Shown in pieces: positions 21,851 to 31,390 of a stretch of 64,000 nucleotides of DNA. Source of the DNA: Spirogloea muscicola. Taxonomy: Eukaryota; Streptophyta; Zygnematophyceae; Spirogloeales; Spirogloeaceae. Made by a program: the position numbers and the translations under genes. The notes beneath the pieces were generated by a model that worked only from the letters and a program-made list of their open reading frames with translations, had not been told where the DNA came from and did no database searches. The stretch's first letter is position 1. Each line of letters starts with the position of its first letter. Location of the stretch: positions 97,333 through 161,332 of the forward strand of contig WELB01000167.1 of the NCBI GenBank assembly GCA_009602725.1, in the 5' to 3' direction.

Positions 21851-22122
21851 CGGCCCAATGAGACGGGCGGGATGGTCACCCACCCCGACCCGCTGGTTCA
21901 CCGTATTACAATATTCATCACTCCCACTAAATATGTGAATCAGCCAGACCTAGCAAACTTCTGCATCTATCATACTTGGGCCTAGGCAAGCCCTTGGTCC
22001 AAATATCTGCAGTCGCGGTGTTTACCCTGGCGCCCCCCCCTGACCGACCTGGCCTGGCCAGGCTGTCCCGCACGGAGGCCTCGGTGGCGCGGTGTCCACC
22101 CTGGCGCCCCGCGCACGGGGCC
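21851..22122. other. Spacer before the non-autonomous gypsy element
   Basis: It contains GACCTGGCCTGGCCAGGCTGTCCC near 22045, also found near 7045, and two copies of a CCCTGGCGCCCC motif. No gene is recognised. Confidence 0.35.
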
Positions 22123-22639
22123 TGTAAGGAACCTCGGCCTACACACGCAGTTAGGGTGAGCAGTCCTTGAGTTCGGCTGTAGGGGTTTTAGGGACCAACC
22201 CACTACACAGGCAAAGCACTAGCGCATAGGCGCAGCGGAAGACAGGCCCTGTGGCGCCGCCGTCCGGCGGCGACTCCACCTCCTGGGCGCAGGCCGGCGC
22301 AGCAGGCCCCGCAGCAAGGTGCGGCGGCGGCTGCGGCGGCGAGCAGCGGCAAGGCTGCTCCTGGGCTTCATCGATTCGAGCTCCTTCGAGCCTCAGCCCC
22401 AAGGCTCGTAGTGCTTCCCCCGTGCCACCCCCCCTCCACAGGTGTGAGCGGGTCGCCCCAAGGCCTGCCCTTGCGGCGGGCCCAAGGTCCCCCCTTGGCA
22501 GGCTGGAACCTGGCGAGGCTTAGTCCTGGACGGGCGGGAGTTGCCCGCACCTGGGCGGGCCCACTTGTCCATCAAGCGGCTAGCGGTCATGTAACGCTAA
22601 CAGCACCGTGTGGCATAACCAAACGGCTGGATCGTTACA
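22123..22639 (-). mobile_element. NA1 3' LTR (LTR-A)
   Basis: On the plus strand it runs from TGTAAGGAACC to GGATCGTTACA. The polypurine-containing sequence that follows at 22640-22675 is the reverse complement of GAGGACGTGAACACCAGAGT plus GGGGAGGTA, which precedes every LTR-A 3' copy in this window. Confidence 0.85.
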
Positions 22640-23707
22640 TACCTCCCCACTCTGGTGTTCACGTCCTCGGGAACAACGATAGAACAGCCGACAGGGTTCA
22701 CGCCCGACGGATGCGACCTCGACCAAGCCTAGGGATTTACCACCCTTGGCCAAGTGTTCCAAAAGAGCAGGCGGACAATGTGTCAGATTGGCCACAGGCT
22801 CCACGTGATGTGCTCAGGCCCATACCCGAGTCACTTGACCAGACTCGTGGGTCTTGGATGAGGTGGTTCTTATCGCCGCAGCGGAAGAAGCCATTCCCCT
22901 CTATAGCTGGCATCTCCAAGCCTCTCATGGGACGGCTGTTCAGCCCCTCGGGCCGAAACTCCTCCGGTCCCCTCTCTGCCTCAGCAGATATTCCCGCCTC
23001 AAGCAGGGAGCGCTTGCCAAATACACTTAATAAGTGTTCGGCACCTTCCTGGCGTGCTCCACCAGCTGGGGCAAGTTGGCAAGGGCTGGGAAGTGGCGGA
23101 CTTTACCGCCCCACTTCCGCGTCGGATCGGACAGCCCAGCCTCAAATCGCTGGCACTGATCGACAGCCTTTATAGGCTCGTTGCGCAGCTTAGAAAACAG
23201 CAGCCTCAATTGCCGCACTTGGTCCTCAAAGTCTCTGCGCATACGAATAGCATCCACCTCATTACGAGACCGCAGAATTGCCTTGGTGCGTAGGCCCTGG
23301 CAAGTCCACGCGCAGGGTTGCCACTGCTCTGGCGCATCAAATGCACGGCGCCATCGATCTCTTGCGCATGCTGCTGTCCGGCACGTGTTTGGACGAGGTG
23401 CGCGGCTGTTCCTCATGCGTCCCCTCGAGGAAGGCACGAAGGAACGGGTCGCCCACGCCAGGCTTAGCTGCCTCCAGGTGCTCCTTGAGGAGTGCCATGC
23501 GGCACATCCCAAGCCGACACGCCTCTTGGCCCGCAGCTCCGGGCTCGGCTTGCCCTTCATGGGCTTGCCCGCAGCAGCCACTGCTGGCTCTGCAGCAGCC
23601 GCTGCCTCAGCAGCCGACCGATGTACCTTCCGGGGAGGGCTAGGCCGCGCATTGGAAGTGTGTGACTCCATGCTTTCTGATACACACTGAGTGATCTGCT
23701 CAGGCAC
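22640..23707 (-). pseudogene. NA1 gag with zinc knuckle fused to chromodomain end
   Basis: The gag frame (23707-23027) starts near MESHTSNARPSPPRK and includes MRRDFEDQVRQLRLLFSKLRN and LPQLVEHARKVPNTY. At 22870 the knuckle reads FFRCGDKNHLIQDP, lacking its first and last Cys. It then runs directly into the distal chromodomain block (GYGPEHITW, EPVANL, in another frame) and the tail GREHQSGEV before the 3' LTR. The same join recurs at 26.4, 33.6 and 46.05 kb. Confidence 0.78.
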
Positions 23708-24612
23708 CGGCAGTCAGCATATCACACACTCCATACTGCAATACAGGGCATCGCAAGACTGGTGCACCAGCGAGCGAGCAAGCAAGGCAGCGCGCTAAGC
23801 CATACCTCCAAAGAACAGTCAGGCAGACAGCGGCAGATAGGGCCGAGACCGATGCACAAGTTCGATGCTGGCCACACGACTAACCTTTACCTCACAAAGG
23901 CCGCAGGCTCAAACCCCACCTAAAGTAGGCGATATGACAGCAGGTGTAACGTCAGCTCCCGTTTGAGAGTGTTAAACGGTGCCGGTAAATTTAAGAGGTC
24001 ACTGCTTTCATGCCGCGCGTGCACGTGGCGTCGACCAGCGATGTGCGCGTGGCATCGACCGGAAGTCGGCGCGGTACGCGTGGCATCGTCCGGGCTCGGC
24101 CGCGCACTGGAGGTGTGCGATAGCATGCTGGCTGAAGGACACTGAGTGATCAATTAAGGCTCCGACAGTTAGCAAATCACGCACTCCATACTGCAATACA
24201 GGACATCGCAAGACTGGTACCAGCGAAGGAGCAAGCAAGGAAGCGCGCAACTCCACACCTCAATTAGCAGGCAGGCAGACAGCTGCAGATATGACCAGGA
24301 CCGATGCACACGGTCACTGCTGGCTACACGACTGACCTTACCACCAAAGGCTGCAGGCTCAAGCCACACCTCAAAAGAAGCGAACGCAGCAAGTGGTCCT
24401 CAAGGATCAATCGGTCAATCTGGCGTTGGTCGTTGCTGGCTCACAGCGCGAAGATGGCTCCGCACCCGGCGCTTCCGCTGAGCCGCCTCATGGACCAACG
24501 TCTGGCAAGCACTTTATATTTGACAGAAAAAAGGTCAGGCCAGCACATCAGCGTAATCCTTGCATCATCAGCGGTGAGCACAATATGTCACAAGCGCGAT
24601 GGATGCAAGACC
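23708..24612 (-). other. NA1 leader, partly duplicated, with an LTR-F fragment
   Basis: Two related leader copies lie at about 23705-23930 and 24150-24390; both contain the AGACAGC..GCAGATA block and a gag-start-like ATG. Between them, 23945-24090 resembles the first ~140 bases of LTR-F (compare 34838 on): TGTAACGTC..CTCCCGTT and CGTGCACGTGGC. The structure suggests insertion of LTR-F followed by recombination between leader copies. Confidence 0.6.
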
Positions 24613-24625
24613 GCCTCTGATACCA
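24613..24625 (-). other. Primer-binding site of NA1
   Basis: Minus-strand TGGTATCAGAGGC lies two bases inside the 5' LTR end. It fits initiator-Met tRNA priming. The same sequence is found for NA2 (35822-35834) and, with one change, at 27794-27806. Confidence 0.85.
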
Positions 24626-24627
24626 AA

Positions 24628-25172
24628 TGTAAGGAACCTCGCCCTACACACGCAGTTAGGGTGAGCAGTCCTTCATTGGTTCGGCCGTAGGGGGTTTAGG
24701 GACCAACCCACTACACAGGCAAAGCACTAGCGCATAGGCGCAGCGGAAGACAGGCCCCGTGGTGCCGCCGTCCGGCGGCGACTCCACCTCCTGGGCGCAG
24801 GCCGGGGCAGTAGGCCCCGCAGCAAGGTGCGGCGGCGGCTGCGGCGGCGAGCAGCGGCAAGGCTGCTCCTGGGCTTCACCGGTTCGAACTCCCTCGAGCC
24901 TCAGCCCCAAGGCTCTTCGTGCTTCCCCGTGCCAACCCCCCCTCCAGGGGTGTGAGCGGGTCGCCCCATGGCCTGCCAGGCGGCGGGCCAAATATCCTCC
25001 CTTGAACGGGCGGATCCTAGCGAGGGTATTTCTGGACGGGCGGGGCCCGCCTCTGGGCGGGCCACTTGCCCGGCAAGCCAGCCCGCCACCTGGCGGGCCC
25101 ACTTGTCCCAAATAGCCGGGCATGTAATGCCAACAGAGCCATGTGGCTTAACAAAATGGCTGGTTCATTACA
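24628..25172 (-). mobile_element. NA1 5' LTR (LTR-A)
   Basis: 545 bases from TGTAAGGAACCTCG to GGTTCATTACA on the plus strand. It contains the GGGCGGGGCCCGCC and GGCAAGCCAGCCCGCC inverted elements typical of this group, which could form strong hairpins. Confidence 0.85.
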
Positions 25173-25653
25173 TGAGCCCTACTTGTAGTGCTTCATGTGC
25201 CACCCTCCCCAGTAATCTCGGGAAGGCTCATCTTAAGGCTTACCTTCGAGAAGGCAGGCCCCACAAGGGGATCCTAGTGCGAGGTCAAGCCACGCGGCTC
25301 CCTTCTGGTTGCGGCGCCGCCCTGCGGCGGCGGCGTGCAACGACGCCAGTGAGTCATGGGTGTGGCGCGGCGTCACGGGCGCGCCACACGTGTCACATAC
25401 ACGTAATTGCGAGCACGGCGGCAGATTTGGGATTATTCCGAGGAGCTCCGCTCTGGAAGTCCAGATTCGCCGCCTCTGCTGGAGGCGGCGCGCCTGCACG
25501 TCATATTGTCAGCAGGCGCGTCACACCGCGCGATACCTCGCGCGGCGCTCTTGCGCGGCGCACGAGCGTCGCACGGATCAGTCACGTGCGCGTCAATGCG
25601 TACACTTAGCGCTAAAGTCGGAGAGAAGCGTCCCGTAACGGCGGGGACGTTAC
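25173..25653 (-). mobile_element. LTR-D fragment
   Basis: It matches the reverse complement of the first part of the full LTR-D at 28388-29201, ending with GGCGGGGACGTTACA at 25653. The distal part is replaced by LTR-A of NA1 at 25172. Confidence 0.7.
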
Positions 25654-26619
25654 ACACGGGGTCGATGCTGAGGTGCATCTGATTGATCAGAACCGCGGCA
25701 ACCGTGCGCATGGACTTGCAAGGACCCACTAACCTCGGCAACACTCCGGTCAGGATGACCGGGGTGGCCTCCAGGCCTGGCTCAGCGAGACTACAGAGAG
25801 ATTTGCGTCGCATCCGTGTTGCAACACGGATGCGACGGCAAGAGTGCCGCTCGCTGCCACCTATCTCGAGGGAGATCCGTGTTGGGATTTCATGAATGAA
25901 GAAGACTTTTATGCCAGAGGTGTGCAACACACCTGGAGCTTCTTCTCGGGGTTGCTCACCAACGTGTGTGAGATTCATCGGGTGCTGAAGGCTCGTGATA
26001 GCCGGATGGTATTCGTATGCGCGGGGACTTTGAGGACCATGTGCGGCAATCAGTGCTGGTCTCAAAGCTGCGCAACGAGCCTATGAAGGCTGTCGATCAG
26101 TGCCAGCACTTTGAGGCTGGGCTGCCCGAGCCGATGAGGAGGTGGATTGCTGTGGTCCCTTGGACCTCGCAGTTCTTGCCAACTTGCCCCAGCTGGTGGA
26201 GCACGCCAAGACGGTGATGAACAATTAATCCAAGTGTATTCGGCAAGCGGTCCCTGCTTGAGGCGGGAGTATCTGCTGAGGCAGAGAGGGGACCGAAGGA
26301 CTTTCGGCCCAAGGAGGGGCTGAACATTCGTCCCACGAGAGGCTGGGACTAGCCAGCTTTGGAGGGGATTGGTTGCTTTCGCTGCGGCGATAAGAACCAC
26401 CTCATCCAAGACCCATGACTATCTGGTGGGTATGGGCCTGAGCACATCACGTGGAGCCTGCGGACAATCCGGCAAATTGTCCGCCTGCTCTCGCGAAACA
26501 CCTAGCCAAAGGTGGTGGATCCATTAGGCTTGGTCGAGGCCGCATTCGTCGGGCATCGTAATACCTGTCAGCTGTTTTCTCGTTGTTCCCGAGGACGTGA
26601 AGACCAGAGTGGGGAGGTA
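25654..26619 (+). pseudogene. NA4: plus-strand gag fused to chromodomain end
   Basis: Gag blocks include LAATYLEGDPCWDF, ARGVQHTWSFFSGLLTNV, DFEDHVRQ, VSKLRNEPMKAVDQCQHFEAG and, near 26370, the knuckle CFRCGDKNHLIQDP. This is followed at once by the distal chromodomain (GYGPEHITW) and the GREDQSGEV tail with a polypurine tract before LTR-A. It shows the same deletion join as NA1. Frameshifts are present and the 5' LTR is missing. Confidence 0.78.
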
Positions 26620-27212
26620 TGTATTGATCCCACCGTTATGCCACACGGTGCTGTTGGCATTACGTGGCCGCTATCCGCTCGATGGACTAAGTGGCCTGTC
26701 CAGGTGGCGGGTGGGCGGCTTGCAGGGCAGGTGGGCCCGCCCGCCCAGGTGCGGGCGACTCCCGCCCGTCCTGGACTAGCCCTCGCCAGGTTTCACCCTG
26801 CCAAGGGAGGACGGAGGACCTTGGGCCCGCCGCAAGGGCAGGCCTTAGGGCGACCCGCTCACACGCCAGGAGGGGGGGTGGCACAGGGGAAGCACTACGA
26901 GCCTTGGGCTGAGACCCGGCATCTATACGGATCTGTGAAGCCTGAGAGCACCTTGCTGCTGTTGCCGAAGCAGTTGCCGCCGCAGCCTGCTACGGGGCTT
27001 GCTGCGTGGAGTCCGTAGCTGCGCCCCTTAAGGGACAGCTGCTGGCTTGCGCCCAAAAGGTGGAGTCGCCGCCGAACGGCGCCACTGGGCCTGTCTTCCG
27101 CTCCGCCTTCGCGCTAGTGTTTCACTGTGTATTGGGTTCGCTTTTTAACTCCTTAATCCGAACAGCAAAGACGACTCACCCTAATTTTGTGTGTAGTGGC
27201 GAGGCTCTTGCA
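26620..27212 (+). mobile_element. LTR-A, 3' LTR of NA4
   Basis: It starts TGTATTGATCC directly after GGGGAGGTA and ends GAGGCTCTTGCA. Length is about 593 bases, longer than other LTR-A copies because of small insertions near 26750 and 26815. Confidence 0.8.
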
Positions 27213-27480
27213 AATCCCGTACGACCAAATTCTTCTTGGGGTCGACACATAGGCCGTCTTTCCAACGACATGTCCAAGGTATGTCAGTTCCAGCTGGTAT
27301 ATACACACTTGGACCTCCTGGCATACAACTGATTCTCACGCAGCAACTGCAGCACTCGGCGCAGGTGCCCCACGTGATCCAACGTCTTGCTGAACACCAT
27401 GATGTCGTCCTAAGTGAACCAGCACAAATGCAGAGAGCAGGGGGCCAAAGACCCTCGTCAGCACAGCCAGGACACAGACT
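27213..27480 (-). pseudogene. Gypsy RT fragment
   Basis: Three-frame minus-strand reading gives RVFGPLLSAFVLVHL, VLQLLRENQLY-like residues, LTYLGHVVG and VDPKKNLVV, the RT C-terminal blocks of the gypsy-1 type. It is isolated between an LTR-A and a leader fragment. Confidence 0.7.
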
Positions 27481-28053
27481 GTGACGTTCTGGCCACACGA
27501 CTAACCTTTACCACACAAAGGCTGCAGGCTCAAGCCACATCTCAAGTAGCCAAACGCAGCTGGCGGTCCTCAAAGGATCAGGCAGTCAATTTGGCGTTGG
27601 TCGTTGCTGGCTCACTGCGCAAAGATGACTCAGCACTCGGCCCTTCCTCTGAGCCGCCTCACGGACCAGCGTTTGGCAACGTACTCGTCTTAAAAAAGAC
27701 ACAAAAAAACAAAAGGTCAAGCCAGCACATCAGGGAGATCCTTGCTCATCAGCGGCGAGCACAATAAATCACGAGCCCGATAGATGCAAGACCGCCTCTG
27801 ATACTAAATGTAGCGAATGTCGCCCTACACACGCAGTTAGGGTGATTCGACCTTATTGAAATCGGCTGGAGGAGGTTTCGGGACCAACAACCCACTAAAC
27901 AGGCAAACCACTAGCGCATAGGCGCAGCGGAAGACAGGCCCTGTGGCGCCGCCGTCCGGCGGCGGCTCCACGTCCTGGGCGCAGGCCGGCGCAGCAGGCT
28001 CCGCTGCAGGGTGCGGCGGCCGCTGCGTCGGCAAGCAGCGGCAAGGCTGCTCC
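27481..28053 (-). mobile_element. Leader, primer-binding site and LTR-A fragment
   Basis: 27481-27793 matches the leader of NA1. TAGTATCAGAGGC at 27794-27806 is a one-base variant of the primer-binding site. LTR-A sequence begins at 27809 (TGTAGCG) and is cut at about 28053, where a plus-strand chromodomain begins. Confidence 0.7.
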
Positions 28054-28387
28054 ATTCGGATGGTCGTGTCCAACCGCCCCCACCTCCCCTCGTCGTTGCG
28101 AACGAGGAAGAGTTTCAGGTGGACGAGATCTTGTCTCACCGCGACAAACTCCGTGGGCGACGTAAGTCCCGAGAGTACCTTGTCAAGTGGCTAGGTTATG
28201 GACCTGAGCACAACACCTGGGGACCGGCGGCCAATCTTGCCCATTGTCGCGCCGTTCTCCGTAAGTATCTTGCAAAAGGGCATTCCCCTTTGCGTTGTAG
28301 TACTACTCCACGCCCTCGTCGAACTTAACCTCTTCGTGGCCCCCCTCTCCTTGTTCCCGAGGACGTGGACATTTAAGTGGGGAGGAA
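28054..28387 (+). pseudogene. Chromodomain terminus of a gypsy integrase
   Basis: The frame reads DGRVQPPPPPLVV, EEEFQVDEILSHRDK, SREYLVKWLGYGPEHNTW and NLAHCRAVLRKYLAKG. This is a C-terminal chromodomain: a short beta strand with an aromatic, the YLVKWLGY core, and the acidic-Asn-Thr-Trp helix start. In chromoviruses the domain steers integration to marked chromatin. This is the cleanest copy in the window. It is followed by GAGGACGTG..GGGAGGAA and LTR-D, so it is the 3' end of an element. Confidence 0.85.
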
Positions 28388-29201
28388 TGTAACGTCCCCG
28401 CCGTTACGGGACGCTTAACTTCGAGTTAAGCGCCGCGCGAGGTGTCGCGCGGTGTGACGCGCCTGCTAACGATGTGACGTGCAGGCGCGCCGCCTCCAGC
28501 CGAGGCGGCGAACCTGGTCTTCCAGAGCGGAGCTTCTCGGCATATTCCTGATTCTGCCGTTGAGCTCGCCATGACGTGTATGGGCGCCGCAGGGCGGCCG
28601 CCGCCTCCAGAAGGGAGCCGCATGTCTGCCCTCGTACTAGATTCCCCGTATCGGGCCCGCCTTCCGAAGGTGGGCCCTGAGACGAACCTCCCGCCGCGAG
28701 GCGGCGCCGCAGGGCGGCCGCCGCCTCCAGAAGGGAGCCGCATGTCTGCCCTCGCACTAGATTCCCCGTATCGGGCCCGCCTTCCGAAGGTGGGCCCTGA
28801 GACGAACCTCCCAGAGACCCCTGGGGAGGGTGGCACATGAAGCACTACAAGTAGGGCTGAGAGCGGACTCAGAGAGAACTCGGTCAATCTCAGTGAAGCC
28901 CGCAAGAGAGAGGCGCAGCCCTGCTGCCGCCTGCTGCTGCAGCCCGTCGCCGCATCCTGTCGTCGCGGACTTTCGACGGCTCTCTGTGAGTAAGACTGTG
29001 ACTGCTCCTTTGGGGACAGTCGCTGGCCCGTACCTGTGAGGTGAGTCGCTGCCTGTCGGCAGCGCCTCAGGGCGAGATTTCCGCTGTGTATCACACGTGG
29101 TGCTTTCACTGTGCTGGGGGTTTGTCTCTAAACCCCAGTGACCGAAACCAAAAAGGACGTACTGACCCCTGACTGTGCTGTTAAGGGTCAGGGCTGTTAC
29201 A
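28388..29201 (+). mobile_element. LTR-D, full length, with internal tandem duplication
   Basis: It starts TGTAACGTCCCCG and ends GGGCTGTTACA, 814 bases. It follows a polypurine-rich stretch and a chromodomain, so it is a 3' LTR. It includes a GGCGCGCCGCCTCC block and a 120-bp direct duplication. Related fragments are at 25173-25653, 30311-30685 and 36888-37677. Confidence 0.82.
28583..28822 (+). repeat. 120-bp tandem duplication within LTR-D
   Basis: Units start at 28583 and 28703, exactly 120 bases apart. They are identical over about 114 bases apart from one T/C difference (CTCGTACTAG against CTCGCACTAG). Near-identity indicates a recent event. Confidence 0.92.
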
Positions 29202-29765
29202 TCTCCGGTCACGATGATCGGGGAGGGTTGCAGCCATGGCTGGATGAAATGGACGAATGGTTCATCTGCTCCAACACGGACGCGAGGGCACGCGTGCGCC
29301 TCGCTGCCACCTACCTCTCAGGGAGCCCCGGGAGTGGTGGAACACCTTGAAGAACGCCTTCTGGGCAAGGTGTCCTACGAGTTGAAGACACCGGTGCATT
29401 GGAAGGTCCATAACGTCTTCCATGTGTCTCAGCTGAGGCCCTTCCTTTCGGATGGTCGTGTCCAACCGCCCCCACCTCCACTAGTCATCGAGGATGATCT
29501 TGAGTTTGAGGTGGAAGAGATCTTCTCTCACAGGGACAAGCCTCGAGGGCGTAAGACCCGTGAGTATCTGGCGAGTGGCTCGGGTATGGGCCTGAGCACA
29601 ACACGTGGGAGCCTGCGCCCAATTTGGCAAATTGTTCTCAGTAAATACCTGGCCAAGGGTGGTAATTATCCTAGGCTTGGTAGAGGCAGCAGCCGTTGGG
29701 CATCTAATACCTGTCGGCTGTTTTCTCGTTGTTCCCGAGGACGTGAACACCAGAGTGGGGAGGTA
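29202..29765 (+). pseudogene. Gag stub joined to integrase C-terminus and chromodomain
   Basis: 29220-29340 is gag (LAATYLSGSPG). At about 29341 it switches to the integrase C-terminus LGKVSYELKTPVHWKVHNVFH, then DGRVQPPPPPLV and EFEVEEIFSHRDK, with a frame change inside the chromodomain before LYKYLAKGG-like residues and the GREHQSGEV tail. This is another large internal deletion but with a different breakpoint from NA1. Confidence 0.78.
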
Positions 29766-30310
29766 TGTAATGAACCAGCCGTTTGGTTTAGCCACATGGC
29801 TCAGTTGGCGTTACATGACCGGCTATTTGGGACAAGTGGGCCCGCCAGGTGGCGGGCTGGCTTGCCGGGCAAGTGGCCCGCCCAGAGGCGGGCCCCGCCC
29901 GTCCAGAAATACCCTCGCTAGGATCCGCCCGTTCAAGGGAGGATCTTTGGCCCGCCGCCTGGCAGGCCGTGGGGCGACCCGCTCACACCCCTGGAGGGGG
30001 GGTGGCACGGGGAAGCACGAAGAGCCTTGGGGGCTAAGGCTCGAGGGAGTTCGAACCTGTGAAGCCCAGGAGCAGCCTTGCCGCTGCTCGCCGCCGCAGC
30101 CGCAGCCGCACCTTGCTGCGGGGCTTGCTGCGCCGGCCTGCGCCCAGGAGGTGGAGTCGCCGCCGGACGGCGGCGCCACGGGTTCTGTCTTCCGCTGCGC
30201 CTATGCGCTAGTGCTTTGCCTGTGTAGTGGGTTGGTCCCTAAACCCCCTACAGCCGAACTCACGAAGGACTGCTCACCCTTATTGCGTGTGTAGGGCGAG
30301 GTTCCTTTCA
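29766..30310 (+). mobile_element. LTR-A, 3' LTR
   Basis: Starts TGTAATGAACC after GGGGAGGTA and ends GGTTCCTTTCA (one change from TTACA). At 545 bases it is very similar to the solo LTR at 20212-20752. Confidence 0.83.
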
Positions 30311-30689
30311 GCTGAGAGCAAACTCGTGGACGCCCGGTCAACATCAGTGAAGCCCGCGAGAGAGAGGCGCAGCCTTGCTGCCGCCTGCTGCCTCACCCCG
30401 CCGACGCAGCCCTGCTGCTGCCTGCTGCTGCAGCCCGTCGCCGCATCCCGTCGTCGCGGACCTTCATCGGCTCTCTGTGAGTAAGACTGCGACTGCCTTT
30501 GAGGACAGCCGCTGGCCCGTACCCGAGAGGTGAGTTGCCGCCTGTCGGCGGCGCCTCAGGGCAAGACTTCCGCTGTGTAGAACACGTGGTGCTTCGCTGT
30601 GCTGGGGGTTTGTCTCTAAACCCCAGCGACCGAAATCAACAAGGACATACTGACCCCTGACTGTGCCCTTAAGGGTCAGGTCTTGAGGA
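30311..30689 (+). mobile_element. LTR-D 3' portion
   Basis: It matches 28855-29190 of LTR-D (GAAGCCCGCGAGAGAGAGGC, GGCGCCTCAGGGC, CTGACCCCTGACTGTG). It is joined on the left to LTR-A and ends at a TTTAGGG array. Confidence 0.7.
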
Positions 30690-30708
30690 TTTAGGGTTTA
30701 GGGTTTAG
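30690..30708 (+). repeat. Short telomere-like TTTAGGG array
   Basis: TTTAGGGTTTAGGGTTTAG is just over two and a half units of the Arabidopsis-type telomere repeat, at the junction between an LTR-D fragment and an integrase fragment. Confidence 0.6.
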
Positions 30709-31390
30709 CGGGATTTGGCAGACATGCTAAGGACTTCTGTAACCTCAGTCAGGCTAGACTGGGACGAGTACCTTGCTCCAGCGAGTATGCTGTGAACAAC
30801 GCCTTTCATGAATCCCAAAAGCACACTTCTCTTCCTGAATGTCAGCAACCCCGAACACCATTGCAGGTGGGAAGGCCGGAGCGCGTTCCGGCTGCAGTAA
30901 ACTTTACCGGTGACCTCCAGGAGGCTCAGCGGAGGGCTAAGCAATTCTTGACAATTGCTCCCAACCAGCAAGAGCAGTATGCTGATTTACGTCGGCAAGG
31001 TCGCAGATGAGCTTGATAGTCCGGTACAATGGCAACTGCATGTGTCTCAGCGCGTGCCATACCGTACGGATGGCCGTGTCCAACCGCCCCCACTTCCCGT
31101 CGTTCTTGACAACGCGGAAGAGTATCAAGTGGAGAAGATTTTCCTTCTCCACTTGATTTGTCACACCGGGACATTCTCCGTGGGCGTCGTAAGTCCCGTG
31201 AGTCCCTCATCAGGTAACTAGGCTATGCGCCTGAGCACACTTCATGGAAATTTGCGGTCAATGTTGCCGATTGTCCGTTCCTCGTTCAAGAGTGTCTGAC
31301 AGAAGGCATTGCCTCTTCTCTCCGTCGTCCAGTCTCTTCTGTAGTGCTCCCTTCTTGTTCCTGAAGACGTGAACATTTAAGGGGGAAGGT
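30709..31390 (+). pseudogene. Integrase C-terminus and decayed chromodomain
   Basis: It shows NNAFHESQKHT, RTPLQVGRPERVPAAVNFTG, EAQRRAKQFL, VADELDSPVQWQLHVSQ, DGRVQPPPLPVV and EEYQVEKI. The YLVKW core is lost to stops and frame changes. A GAAGACGTGAACATTTAAGG tail and GGGGGAAGGTA tract lead into LTR-C. Confidence 0.75.

Larger units (their letters stand above)
22123..25172 (-). mobile_element. NA1: non-autonomous gypsy element, gag joined to chromodomain end
   Basis: Both LTR-A copies are present (3' LTR 22123-22639 and 5' LTR 24628-25172), with TGTAA/TTACA-type ends. The primer-binding site lies at 24613-24625, and an AGTGGGGAGGTA polypurine tract abuts the 3' LTR. The 2-kb interior holds only gag and a chromodomain end; protease, RT, RNase H and most of integrase are absent. 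No target-site duplication is visible (GGGCC left, TGAGC right), so the flanks have recombined. It needs enzymes from a full-length relative to move. Confidence 0.8.

Noticed and set aside
22251-22523. Ala/Gly-rich frames repeated at 20.4, 22.3, 24.8, 29.9, 44.4 and 45.5 kb as a protein family
   Set aside because: They are chance frames across LTR-A copies on either strand; the repetition reflects the LTR, not a protein.
22123-25172. NA1 as an intact, recent insertion with a target-site duplication
   Set aside because: The flanking 5-mers differ (GGGCC and TGAGC) and the right flank is mid-LTR-D, so at least one flank was exchanged.
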